This document shows positions 1 to 7,287 of a stretch of DNA of 64,000 nt, piece after piece. The notes below the pieces were generated by a model. It had not been told where the DNA came from, made no database searches, and saw nothing but the letters and a program-made list of their open reading frames with translations. The translations under genes were made by a program, and so were the position numbers. This stretch comes from Tropicibacter sp. Alg240-R139 (GTDB taxonomy: Bacteria; Pseudomonadota; Alphaproteobacteria; Rhodobacterales; Rhodobacteraceae): the NCBI RefSeq assembly GCF_900537075.1, contig NZ_UNRA01000001.1:682001-746000 (forward strand), in the 5' to 3' direction. The stretch's first letter is position 1. Every line of letters starts with the position of its first letter.

Positions 1-1320
1 CGCATAGTTCAGGCCAAGGCTGCTGATGATCGCTGGTGTGAGGTTGCTCTGATCGGGTGCAGACGGAAAGCCCACGAAGGCCAGGAACATCCCCGAAACG
101 GCCAGACCACCGGCAGTGCCTGCTTTGAGGATGAAGGTGATCGATGCTGTAATGATCCCCTCGTTCTGGAAACCAGATTTATTCAGACCAACTTCGACCA
201 CATCTGCTGTCATCGACGAGAGCACCGACGAAGCCCAAACAATCAGTCCCACCTGAAGGATGCCGTGCACAAACAAGACATAGATCAGGGCATCCGTGCC
301 GTTGGCCGGAAACACATCCAACCAACGCAGCAGATAGGGGCCAGCGCCAACGATGGTCGACAGGATTGACAGGTTGATCGCAGTCGCCTTTTTGTTATCG
401 CGTTTCGACACAAGTTTGATCGAGAAACCTGCGAGCAGCGCGCCAACTAGGTTGGCCACCAAAATCAGCGAGATCTGATCGTTGCTGAGTTCCCAGTAAA
501 AACTCATCAAATACGTCCACAAGGCCGCCCCGACGCCCGCCCCGATGGCATAGGTTGCTGAAGACAGGAATACGGCCCGCAACGCAGGCAACCCGGCGGC
601 CGAAGCGAACTGACGGAAAAAACCGCCCGCGCTTTTGGTGGGCTCATGGGCAATTTCAGTCATCTGCCCTTTGTAGGAAAGCAGGCCTAAGGCGGAAATC
701 AGGATGGCACCTGCGATGAGAAATGCGCTGACAAGTCCGGCCTCTTGATAACCTGCCTGATTGAGGATGCCATACGGCATAAAATCAGTCGGCACGAGCC
801 AGATGGTATACATGGCAATCACGATGATCTGCCCGGCAATCCACGTTACCGATACCTTGTGCCCAGACAGCAACGTGCGCGCGTTATAGTCACTGGTCAG
901 TTCGGGAAGCATGGCGTTGTGGGGAACGTCATACAGCGTCATCGACAAGCGAAGGCCAATGGTAGTCAGCAGCAGGAACCAGAACAGTTGATCATCGGTG
1001 GTTAGGGATGCAGGCGGGTTCCAGATCAGCCAGAACAGAAATGCGGTCGGCACAATTGACAGAAAAATAAACGGATGCCGCTTGCCCAGTCGTGATTTCC
1101 AGTTGTCGGACAGGTAGCCCACCACCGGATCCGAAATGGCGTCAAACACCAATGCAATAGAAAGAGCAAAACCCACAACTTCGGCCGGAAGACCGATCAC
1201 AAGGTTATAGTAAATGAGCAGAAAGAAGCTGAGCCCGTTTGAAAATACGCCGTTGGCGACACCGCCCAACCCGTAGAACAGTTGCATCTTGCCGGACACA
1301 TTGGCGGTTTGGGTTATCAT
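1..1320 (-). CDS. GPH-family (MelB-like) sugar/cation symporter, 3' end outside window
   Basis: The reading frame is open from an ATG at 1320 down to base 1, so about 440 codons are visible and the C-terminus lies outside the window. The translation is a polytopic membrane protein with about twelve hydrophobic segments. Near the N-terminus it has DAISDPVVGYLSDNW followed by KSRLGKRHPFI, the signature loop between helices 2 and 3 of glycoside-pentoside-hexuronide:cation symporters (MelB family, MFS fold). It probably imports a small sugar or related organic solute with a cation; the substrate cannot be read. It is divergent from a Rieske oxygenase gene, and the shared intergenic region carries an operator-like motif (1376-1395). 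That arrangement suggests co-regulated uptake and catabolism. Confidence 0.85.
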   Translation of the reverse strand, partial: MITQTANVSGKMQLFYGLGGVANGVFSNGLSFFLLIYYNLVIGLPAEVVGFALSIALVFDAISDPVVGYLSDNWKSRLGKRHPFIFLSIVPTAFLFWLIWNPPASLTTDDQLFWFLLLTTIGLRLSMTLYDVPHNAMLPELTSDYNARTLLSGHKVSVTWIAGQIIVIAMYTIWLVPTDFMPYGILNQAGYQEAGLVSAFLIAGAILISALGLLSYKGQMTEIAHEPTKSAGGFFRQFASAAGLPALRAVFLSSATYAIGAGVGAALWTYLMSFYWELSNDQISLILVANLVGALLAGFSIKLVSKRDNKKATAINLSILSTIVGAGPYLLRWLDVFPANGTDALIYVLFVHGILQVGLIVWASSVLSSMTADVVEVGLNKSGFQNEGIITASITFILKAGTAGGLAVSGMFLAFVGFPSAPDQSNLTPAIISSLGLNYA

Positions 1321-1375
1321 TTTCTTTCCTCTTTGGTCCTGCTCGCAGGAATTTTCTCACAGTTGATCTTATTTA

Positions 1376-1395
1376 TTTAGTGATCGTTCAGTAAT
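1376..1395. promoter_or_regulatory. operator-like motif, copy 1
   Basis: The motif reads TTTAGTGATCGTTCAGTAAT. It lies between the divergent GPH transporter and Rieske oxygenase genes. A close match, TTTAGTGAACGTTCGATA, lies at 4435-4452 just upstream of the acyl-CoA ligase. The core TGAnCGTTCA is palindromic, as TetR-family operators often are. No TetR gene is present in the window, so the regulator is unknown. Confidence 0.4.
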
Positions 1396-1499
1396 TTCAG
1401 TTTACACATAGGTTGAATTGTTTGTCAAAGATGATTATTTGTCATTAATGATGATTAATTACTGAAGACCCGCGCCAGATGAAAAGAGAGGAGATTCTC

Positions 1500-2690
1500 G
1501 TGACTTTAGATTGCTCTATGCCAGAACGCGCCACCCAGATTCTGCCGCCTGAGGCCTATACCTCGCAGGAGTGGTTCGACCGCGAGATGAAGGAATTGTT
1601 CGCCAAAACCTGGGGATTCGCTGGTTTGGTCAAGGATGTCGCCAACCCCGGCGACTATATGACCGCGCAGGTAGGGACTTTTACTCTCTTCGTAATTCGG
1701 GGCTCGGACGGCGAACTGCGCGCGTTCCACAACATTTGCCGCCACCGCGGGACCGAGCTGGTTGATCGCGGCTGTGGCAACAAAGGCAAGACCATCGTTT
1801 GCCCCTATCACCGCTGGACCTTTGGTCTGGAGGGTGCGTTGCGCGGGGTACCGGATCAAAAGGCGCTTTTCCCGGACTTCAACAAAGAGAAGAACGGCCT
1901 GCACCGCGCGTCAGTGGGTGAATTCAAAGGCCTGGTTTTTGTCAGCCCTGAACCTGATCTGAGCTTTGACGGTTATCTGAGCACCATCCCCGAAGTGGCC
2001 TGGCCGCATGACCTGAACAGCCCCGAATTGGTTCAGGCCCAAGAGAAGATCATCTATGAGATGGAGTGCAACTGGAAGGTTTTCTTCGAGAACGCCATCG
2101 ACGGCTATCACCTGCTGTATCTGCACGAACACACGTTGGGTGGCCCTCACCCGGAAAAGAACGTCTGGGAGCCGCACGGCGACCATCAGGTTTGGTATTC
2201 GACCGAGAATGAGAACATCAAAAGCCGCATCCCGCAGTTTGTTGCCGAACAGTTGCAAAAGATGCGGCTCAAACCGCTCGTACATGCGGGAGAGCATGGT
2301 TATGGCGGTGTCTATGCGATGTTCCCGACGACGCTGGTGGTGACGTCGCCGTATTCGTTCTCGATCTCGATCATGCATCCAACCGGCCCGAATACGACAC
2401 GCTTGGAAGTCTTGAGCTGGATGCCCAAAGGCCGCTTGAAGGCGATGGGTGGGCTTAAGCACATCCCCGGTTATGACAAGACGTCCGGCACTATAAAATC
2501 TTCGCATTGGAAGGTTCATCCGCTGGAAACCGGTGATTTCCAGACCGAGGACGTCTATGTCGCCGAGAAGATGCAACGGTCTCTGAAATCACCCAGATAT
2601 GCCGTGGCACAACTGGCCAGTGGGCCGGGGGCGGAATCGCCGTTGACCTATTTCCAGCAGTGTGTGCGCACCTACGTTCCTGAAGAATAA
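1500..2690 (+). CDS. Rieske aromatic-ring-hydroxylating oxygenase, alpha (catalytic) subunit
   Basis: Large subunit of a Rieske non-heme iron oxygenase. The N-terminal Rieske domain has CRHRGTELVDRGC followed by CPYHRW (Cys-X-His and Cys-X2-His ligands of the 2Fe-2S cluster). The C-terminal half is the catalytic START-like domain; NAIDGYHLLYLHEHT matches the region holding the mononuclear iron histidines. An in-frame ATG exists at 1479, but AGAGGAGA lies about seven bases before a GTG at 1500, so GTG is the better start (about 396 residues). No reductase or beta subunit is adjacent, so electrons must come from elsewhere. With the neighbouring transporter and acyl-CoA ligase it suggests catabolism of an aromatic or quaternary-amine type compound; the substrate is not readable. 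Confidence 0.85.
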   Translation: MTLDCSMPERATQILPPEAYTSQEWFDREMKELFAKTWGFAGLVKDVANPGDYMTAQVGTFTLFVIRGSDGELRAFHNICRHRGTELVDRGCGNKGKTIVCPYHRWTFGLEGALRGVPDQKALFPDFNKEKNGLHRASVGEFKGLVFVSPEPDLSFDGYLSTIPEVAWPHDLNSPELVQAQEKIIYEMECNWKVFFENAIDGYHLLYLHEHTLGGPHPEKNVWEPHGDHQVWYSTENENIKSRIPQFVAEQLQKMRLKPLVHAGEHGYGGVYAMFPTTLVVTSPYSFSISIMHPTGPNTTRLEVLSWMPKGRLKAMGGLKHIPGYDKTSGTIKSSHWKVHPLETGDFQTEDVYVAEKMQRSLKSPRYAVAQLASGPGAESPLTYFQQCVRTYVPEE

Positions 2691-2715
2691 GGCGCGCTTG
2701 TCGCGACGAGCAAAG

Positions 2716-2750
2716 ACAGGCTGGATCATGGTTGGTCCGGCCTGTTTCCA
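2716..2750. terminator. hairpin terminator between convergent genes
   Basis: A 12-bp stem, with two G-T pairs, joins 2716-2727 (ACAGGCTGGATC) to 2734-2745 (GGTCCGGCCTGT) across a 6-base loop. It lies between the stop of the Rieske gene and the stop of the convergent acyl-CoA ligase. The T-run is short, so termination is inferred from position and stem strength. Confidence 0.6.
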
Positions 2751-2844
2751 TTCGGGTCAATATAATCACGCCCCGTGTTGCGCTCTAGTATCGGGGTTCA
2801 AGTGATGCGATGCTCGGAAATAACCACCGCGCCATCGCGAGATT

Positions 2845-4428
2845 TCACTGAGTGGCGTGTTCGGTTTTGCGGTGTGTACAGATCTCGATGATCTCACGCT
2901 TTTGAATCTTTCCGGTCGGTCCTTTTGGCAAGCTATCCCAGATCTCGATGTTTTTGGGTATCTTGAAGTTGGCGATCTTGCCACGGCAGAATTCACGCAG
3001 CTCTTCGCTGCTTGCAGTGTGGCCGTCGATCAGGGTCACTGTCGCGTGGATACGGTCGCCCCATTTGGGGTCGGGCAGACCAAAGACGCTGACCTCGTTC
3101 ACGGCCTCATGTTCGGCCAGGCAGTTTTCGATCTCGACCGGGAAGATGTTGTACCCGCCCGACTTGATGCGGAATTTGGCCCGATCCATCAGATAGACAT
3201 AGCCTAGGGTATCCTGCGAAGCGATGTCGCCGGTATAGAGCCACCCGTCGCGCACAGTCTCGGTGTATTTCACGTCCTGGTTCCAGTAGCCGGGGATCAC
3301 ATAAGGCGTGCGGATCAACAGCTCTCCGGCCTCGCCCTGCGGCAGGTCGTTGCCCTCGTCATCGATGATCCGGGTTTCAACAAAATAGAGTGGGCGGCCT
3401 GCGCTGGCGAGGCAATCGTGATCTGCGTTTAAAGCCAGATCATGGTCGGTCGCCGTCAGCATCATCGACATGCCCATCAGTTCCGTTGTGCCGTACATTT
3501 GCAGGAACGAACAGCCAAAGGCCTGCACCGCCTCGCGCACGGTGGCAGGCGGGATCGGGGCCGATCCATAGCCAAGCTGGCGCATTGACGAGACATCATA
3601 CCTCTCAATCAGACCTGAGCTTAGCAGACTGTTGAGCATGGTTGGCACAAGTACGCAGATCGAGCATTTCTCGCGTTCGATCAGGTGTAAGGCGCGTTCA
3701 GCATCCCATTCGCCGATAATGGCGCAGGTGTTGCCATGAAAGACATTACGCAGCAGGTGCAGGATCGGCACGCCCGAAGCGGGCATCGCGTGCAGCCAGA
3801 CATCATCGGGTGTGGCCCCTTCGGACAGGGCAATGGCGGCCATGGATTCGATCATCTGGCGATGCGGATAAATCGCGCCTTTGGGCAGGCCGGTCGATCC
3901 GGTGGTGTAGCAGATCATCAAGCGCTCGTGCTGGGACAGGCTAAATGGTTCCTCAGCCGCGCCTTCGGTGATCAACGTCTCATAGTCGTCGGGCAGATCG
4001 TGGCCGTCACCGATCCCGATCAGACACGGCTGTCGGGCCGAATGGGCCAGGGCTTCTTTGGCGCCCTGTACGAGGTCCGCCTGGACAAAGATTTGATCCA
4101 CACCTGCGTCGTCGATCAGCGCACCCAGTTCAGGCGGGGCAAGGCGATAGTTCAACCCGACCCGAACCGCCCCTGCCTTGGCGCAGGCCACGATTGTTTC
4201 GACGACTTCGATGCTGTCCTTCAAGATCACGCCGATCCGGTCACCGGGGCGAACACCCCAACGACGCAAAACGCGACCAAGCGCATCTGAGCGCCGATCC
4301 AATTCTCGCCAAGTGCAACGGCGGTCGACCTCAACATAAGCCTCGCGGTTGCCAAAGTTGCGGGCGTTCCGGTTTATCAATTCGCCTAGCGTTAGCATGT
4401 TTGTCCGTGCAATTCCGATATCTCGCAT
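2845..4428 (-). CDS. AMP-binding acyl-CoA synthetase/ligase
   Basis: Class I adenylate-forming enzyme of 527 residues, the usual length for fatty-acid or aryl-CoA ligases. It activates a carboxylate with ATP and transfers it to CoA. Visible motifs in order are the P-loop-like YTTGSTGLPKG, the GYGSAPIP and MYGTTEL core, GWLYTGD, SGGYNIFPVEIE, and a C-terminal PTGKIQKREI whose lysine normally contacts the adenylate. An alternative ATG lies ten codons in (MLTLGELI, 4398). Neither start has a strong ribosome site. It is divergent from the LysR gene at 4603, and the operator-like motif at 4435-4455 lies against its start. The substrate is unknown; an aromatic or short-chain acid would fit the neighbouring oxygenase. 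Confidence 0.88.
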   Translation of the reverse strand: MRDIGIARTNMLTLGELINRNARNFGNREAYVEVDRRCTWRELDRRSDALGRVLRRWGVRPGDRIGVILKDSIEVVETIVACAKAGAVRVGLNYRLAPPELGALIDDAGVDQIFVQADLVQGAKEALAHSARQPCLIGIGDGHDLPDDYETLITEGAAEEPFSLSQHERLMICYTTGSTGLPKGAIYPHRQMIESMAAIALSEGATPDDVWLHAMPASGVPILHLLRNVFHGNTCAIIGEWDAERALHLIEREKCSICVLVPTMLNSLLSSGLIERYDVSSMRQLGYGSAPIPPATVREAVQAFGCSFLQMYGTTELMGMSMMLTATDHDLALNADHDCLASAGRPLYFVETRIIDDEGNDLPQGEAGELLIRTPYVIPGYWNQDVKYTETVRDGWLYTGDIASQDTLGYVYLMDRAKFRIKSGGYNIFPVEIENCLAEHEAVNEVSVFGLPDPKWGDRIHATVTLIDGHTASSEELREFCRGKIANFKIPKNIEIWDSLPKGPTGKIQKREIIEICTHRKTEHATQ

Positions 4429-4434
4429 TTAGAA

Positions 4435-4455
4435 TTTAGTGAACGTTCGATACAT
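4435..4455. promoter_or_regulatory. operator-like motif, copy 2
   Basis: The motif TTTAGTGAACGTTCGATA (4435-4452), with palindromic core TGAACGTTCG, sits directly upstream of the acyl-CoA ligase ATG. It nearly duplicates the motif at 1376-1395. Two near-identical sites beside neighbouring catabolic genes suggest one unseen repressor controls both promoters. Confidence 0.4.
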
Positions 4456-4602
4456 AAATTGAGCGACGCACTGTATTTGTCAATTTCTTTTTTTGAGACT
4501 GCCCGCGCCTTTGCTTAGCGTCATGCAATGCAACGCTTTTCGCCGACCGGAATGTCGCTATGATCTGATAAAAGGGGCAAATCCGCCCCGGAGACTACGC
4601 TC

Positions 4603-5484
4603 GTGATCGAACTTCGAGACCTGGAATTGCTGAGCGCTCTGGCGCGGCATCGACATTTTGCTAAGGCGGCGGAGGACTGTGGGATTTCGCAGCCCGCATT
4701 TTCCATGCGCATTCGCAATCTGGAAGACCGATTGGGCGTCTCCATCGTCAAGCGTGCCAACCGGTTTCAGGGCCTGACCGAAGAGGGCGAGATGATTGTT
4801 CGTCGCGCCCGCCGCATTCTGTTGGACACCAAGGCGCTGGAACAAGAGGTGCTGGCAGTCAAGGGCGAGATCACTGGCACGCTTGTGCTTGGTGTAATCC
4901 CTACGGCCTTGGCGTTCACCGGGCGGCTGATTAGGCGACTGCATCAGGCACATCCAAAGATCGTGCCACGTATCGATTCCATGTCGTCAGCCACGATTCA
5001 GACGCGGTTGGACGAGGGCACGATTGATGCCGGCGTCACCTATGGCGATAGCATCGGCACTGACCTGCGTTCCGTGCAGCCATTGTACGAGGAAACTTAT
5101 GTCCTGCTCATACCCGAGCACATGACCAGCGAAACAGGACCCATCCCCTGGGCGCGCGTGGCCGAGTTTCCCTTGTCGATGCTTGAGCCACAGATGCAGA
5201 ACCGGCGCATTCTGGATCGCATCTTTGCCGAACTTGGCCTGCATCCTCAAGTGGTTGCGGAAAGTAGCGGGTTTACCGCTTCGATGGTGATGGCGCGCGA
5301 AGGGCTGGCGGCCACGGTGGTGCCGCGTGTTCTGGTGCGGGCGCTGGGCACTCTCAAAGGCACGCGGGTCTTGCCGTTGATTGAGCCAGACGTCAGCAAA
5401 CCCATCTGCTTGGCGACGCTGACGCGCGACCCTGAATTGCCAACGGTTGCCGCACTAAGGCGGGTTGTGACGTCTTTGCGGTGA
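4603..5484 (+). CDS. LysR-family transcriptional regulator, probably of the formate dehydrogenase operon
   Basis: 293 residues, typical LysR length. The N-terminal winged helix-turn-helix is clear: ELLSALARHRHFAKAAEDC, then GISQPAFSMRIRNLEDRLG. The remaining ~200 residues are the effector-binding domain. The start is a GTG preceded by CCCCGGAG. The gene is in the same direction as, and 85 bp ahead of, the formate dehydrogenase beta subunit. A LysR gene in front of formate dehydrogenase genes is a recurring order in alphaproteobacteria, so control of that operon is likely. Control of the divergent acyl-CoA ligase is the alternative. Confidence 0.85.
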   Translation: MIELRDLELLSALARHRHFAKAAEDCGISQPAFSMRIRNLEDRLGVSIVKRANRFQGLTEEGEMIVRRARRILLDTKALEQEVLAVKGEITGTLVLGVIPTALAFTGRLIRRLHQAHPKIVPRIDSMSSATIQTRLDEGTIDAGVTYGDSIGTDLRSVQPLYEETYVLLIPEHMTSETGPIPWARVAEFPLSMLEPQMQNRRILDRIFAELGLHPQVVAESSGFTASMVMAREGLAATVVPRVLVRALGTLKGTRVLPLIEPDVSKPICLATLTRDPELPTVAALRRVVTSLR

Positions 5485-5499
5485 TAAGGTGTCGTTATC
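5483..5499. promoter_or_regulatory. candidate LysR-type operator upstream of formate dehydrogenase
   Basis: The interrupted palindrome GATAA-N7-TTATC contains the T-N11-A spacing expected of LysR-type sites. It overlaps the stop codon of the LysR gene and lies about 70 bp before the formate dehydrogenase start. This is a pattern match only. Confidence 0.35.
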
Positions 5500-5569
5500 G
5501 TGCGATTGCCTTTTGCGATTTGACGATATGCTTTTCTGATGAGAGACGGAGCGTCTATCGGAGGGCATC

Positions 5570-7273
5570 ATGGCACCATTAGATACCAAGCCATCAAACG
5601 CAACCAAGGGCGTTTGGAAGTCAGGTAAGGGCAAAGGGCGGCACACGCCCAAAGGCCGTCAGTTCACGGACGAGGCGCAGGCCGAGATTGCGCGCCTGTT
5701 GGGCGATCGACCGCGCCGCCGGGATTTGTTGATTGAATTTCTGCATCTAATTCAGGATGCCCATGGCCACATCAGCGCCGACCACATCGCCGCCTTGGCG
5801 GTTGAGATGCGTCTGGGGCAGGCCGAGATCTATGAGACTGCGACCTTCTACGCCCACTTCGATGTTGTGAAGGAAGAGGACACACCGCCGCCTGCGCTGA
5901 CCATCCGCGTCTGCGACTCGCTGTCATGTGAAATGGCCGGTGCTGCACAGCTGCAAAAGGCGCTCGAAGATGGCCTTGATCCTAATCAGGTACGTGTCCT
6001 CCGCGCGCCCTGCATGGGTCGTTGTGACACTGCTCCGGTGCTGGAAATCGGTCACAACCACATCGACCATGCCACACCTGAAAAGGTGCAGGCGGCGATT
6101 GCGGCAGATGACACCCATGCCCATGTTCCCGATTACGAAACCTACGACGCTTATGCGGCTGAAGGCGGCTATGCCAAGTTGAAAGAGCTGCGCGAAAGCG
6201 GTGACTGGGAGCAAGTGCAGGAAACCGTACTGACCTCGGGCCTGCGTGGTCTGGGTGGTGCAGGCTTCCCGTCGGGCAAGAAATGGGGCTTCGTTCGCAT
6301 GAACGAGGGGACGCGTTATCTGGCCGTGAACGGTGATGAGGGCGAGCCAGGCACGTTCAAGGACCGTTACTATCTGGAACGCACGCCGCATATCTTCCTT
6401 GAGGGGATGCTGATCGCCGCATGGGCGGTCGAAGCGGAAACCTGCTTTATCTACATGCGCGATGAGTACCCAGCAGTGCTGAACATCCTCGCGACTGAAA
6501 TCGCCGCGCTGGAAGCGGCTGGGATCGTTGAACCGGGTTACATCGACCTGCGGCGCGGTGCCGGTGCGTATATCTGCGGCGAAGAATCCGCGATGATCGA
6601 ATCCATCGAGGGTAAAAAGGGCCTGCCGCGCCACCGTCCGCCGTTTGTGGCACAGGTCGGCGTGTTCAACCGTCCCACGCTGGTTCATAACGTCGAGACG
6701 CTTTATTGGGTTTCCAAGATCTGCCGCGAGGGGCCGCAGATCCTGAATTCTGTTGAAAAGAATGGCCGCAAGGGTCTGCGCAGCTACTCAGTCTCGGGCC
6801 GCGTTGCGAACCCGGGTGTGTTCCTGCTGCCCGCAGGGTCGACCATTCTTGACGTGATTGATGCGGCGGGGGGTATGGCCGATGGCCATGCATTCAAGGC
6901 GTATCAACCGGGCGGGCCGTCGTCGGGCCTTCTCCCCTCTAGCTTCGATGATGTCCCGCTCGACTTTGACACGCTGCAACCGCTTGGCACCTTTATCGGC
7001 TCGGCCGCGGTTGTGGTTCTGTCCGATCAGGACACTGCCCGCGATGCGGCCCTAAACATGCTTCGGTTCTTCGAGGATGAAAGCTGTGGTCAGTGCACGC
7101 CCTGTCGGGCGGGCTGCGAAAAGGCGGTGAAGTTGATGCAGGCCGACAAGTGGGATCAGGACCTGCTCGAGGAACTGTGCCAGGTCATGGGCGATGCCTC
7201 GATCTGTGGTCTGGGGCAGGCGGCGCCGAACCCGATCCGTCTGGTCATGAAACACTTTGCTGAAGAAATCTGA
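5570..7273 (+). CDS. fdhB: NAD-dependent formate dehydrogenase, beta subunit (NuoE-NuoF fusion)
   Basis: 567-residue diaphorase subunit that passes electrons from formate oxidation to NAD. Residues ~1-160 are a NuoE-like thioredoxin-fold 2Fe-2S domain, with cysteines in CDSLSCEM (~115-120) and APCMGRC (~148-152). The rest is NuoF-like: GLGGAGFPSGKKWGF for NADH/FMN binding, GAGAYICGEESA, and the 4Fe-4S motif CGQCTPCRAGC near residue 506 with a later cysteine in ICGLGQ. Gene fusion of the two modules is known in the Methylobacterium Fdh1-type enzyme, while Rhodobacter capsulatus encodes them separately (FdsG, FdsB). The ATG follows GGAGGG. The catalytic subunit starts 14 bp downstream, in one operon. 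Confidence 0.93.
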   Translation: MAPLDTKPSNATKGVWKSGKGKGRHTPKGRQFTDEAQAEIARLLGDRPRRRDLLIEFLHLIQDAHGHISADHIAALAVEMRLGQAEIYETATFYAHFDVVKEEDTPPPALTIRVCDSLSCEMAGAAQLQKALEDGLDPNQVRVLRAPCMGRCDTAPVLEIGHNHIDHATPEKVQAAIAADDTHAHVPDYETYDAYAAEGGYAKLKELRESGDWEQVQETVLTSGLRGLGGAGFPSGKKWGFVRMNEGTRYLAVNGDEGEPGTFKDRYYLERTPHIFLEGMLIAAWAVEAETCFIYMRDEYPAVLNILATEIAALEAAGIVEPGYIDLRRGAGAYICGEESAMIESIEGKKGLPRHRPPFVAQVGVFNRPTLVHNVETLYWVSKICREGPQILNSVEKNGRKGLRSYSVSGRVANPGVFLLPAGSTILDVIDAAGGMADGHAFKAYQPGGPSSGLLPSSFDDVPLDFDTLQPLGTFIGSAAVVVLSDQDTARDAALNMLRFFEDESCGQCTPCRAGCEKAVKLMQADKWDQDLLEELCQVMGDASICGLGQAAPNPIRLVMKHFAEEI

Positions 7274-7287
7274 GGGAGACTAGAGCC

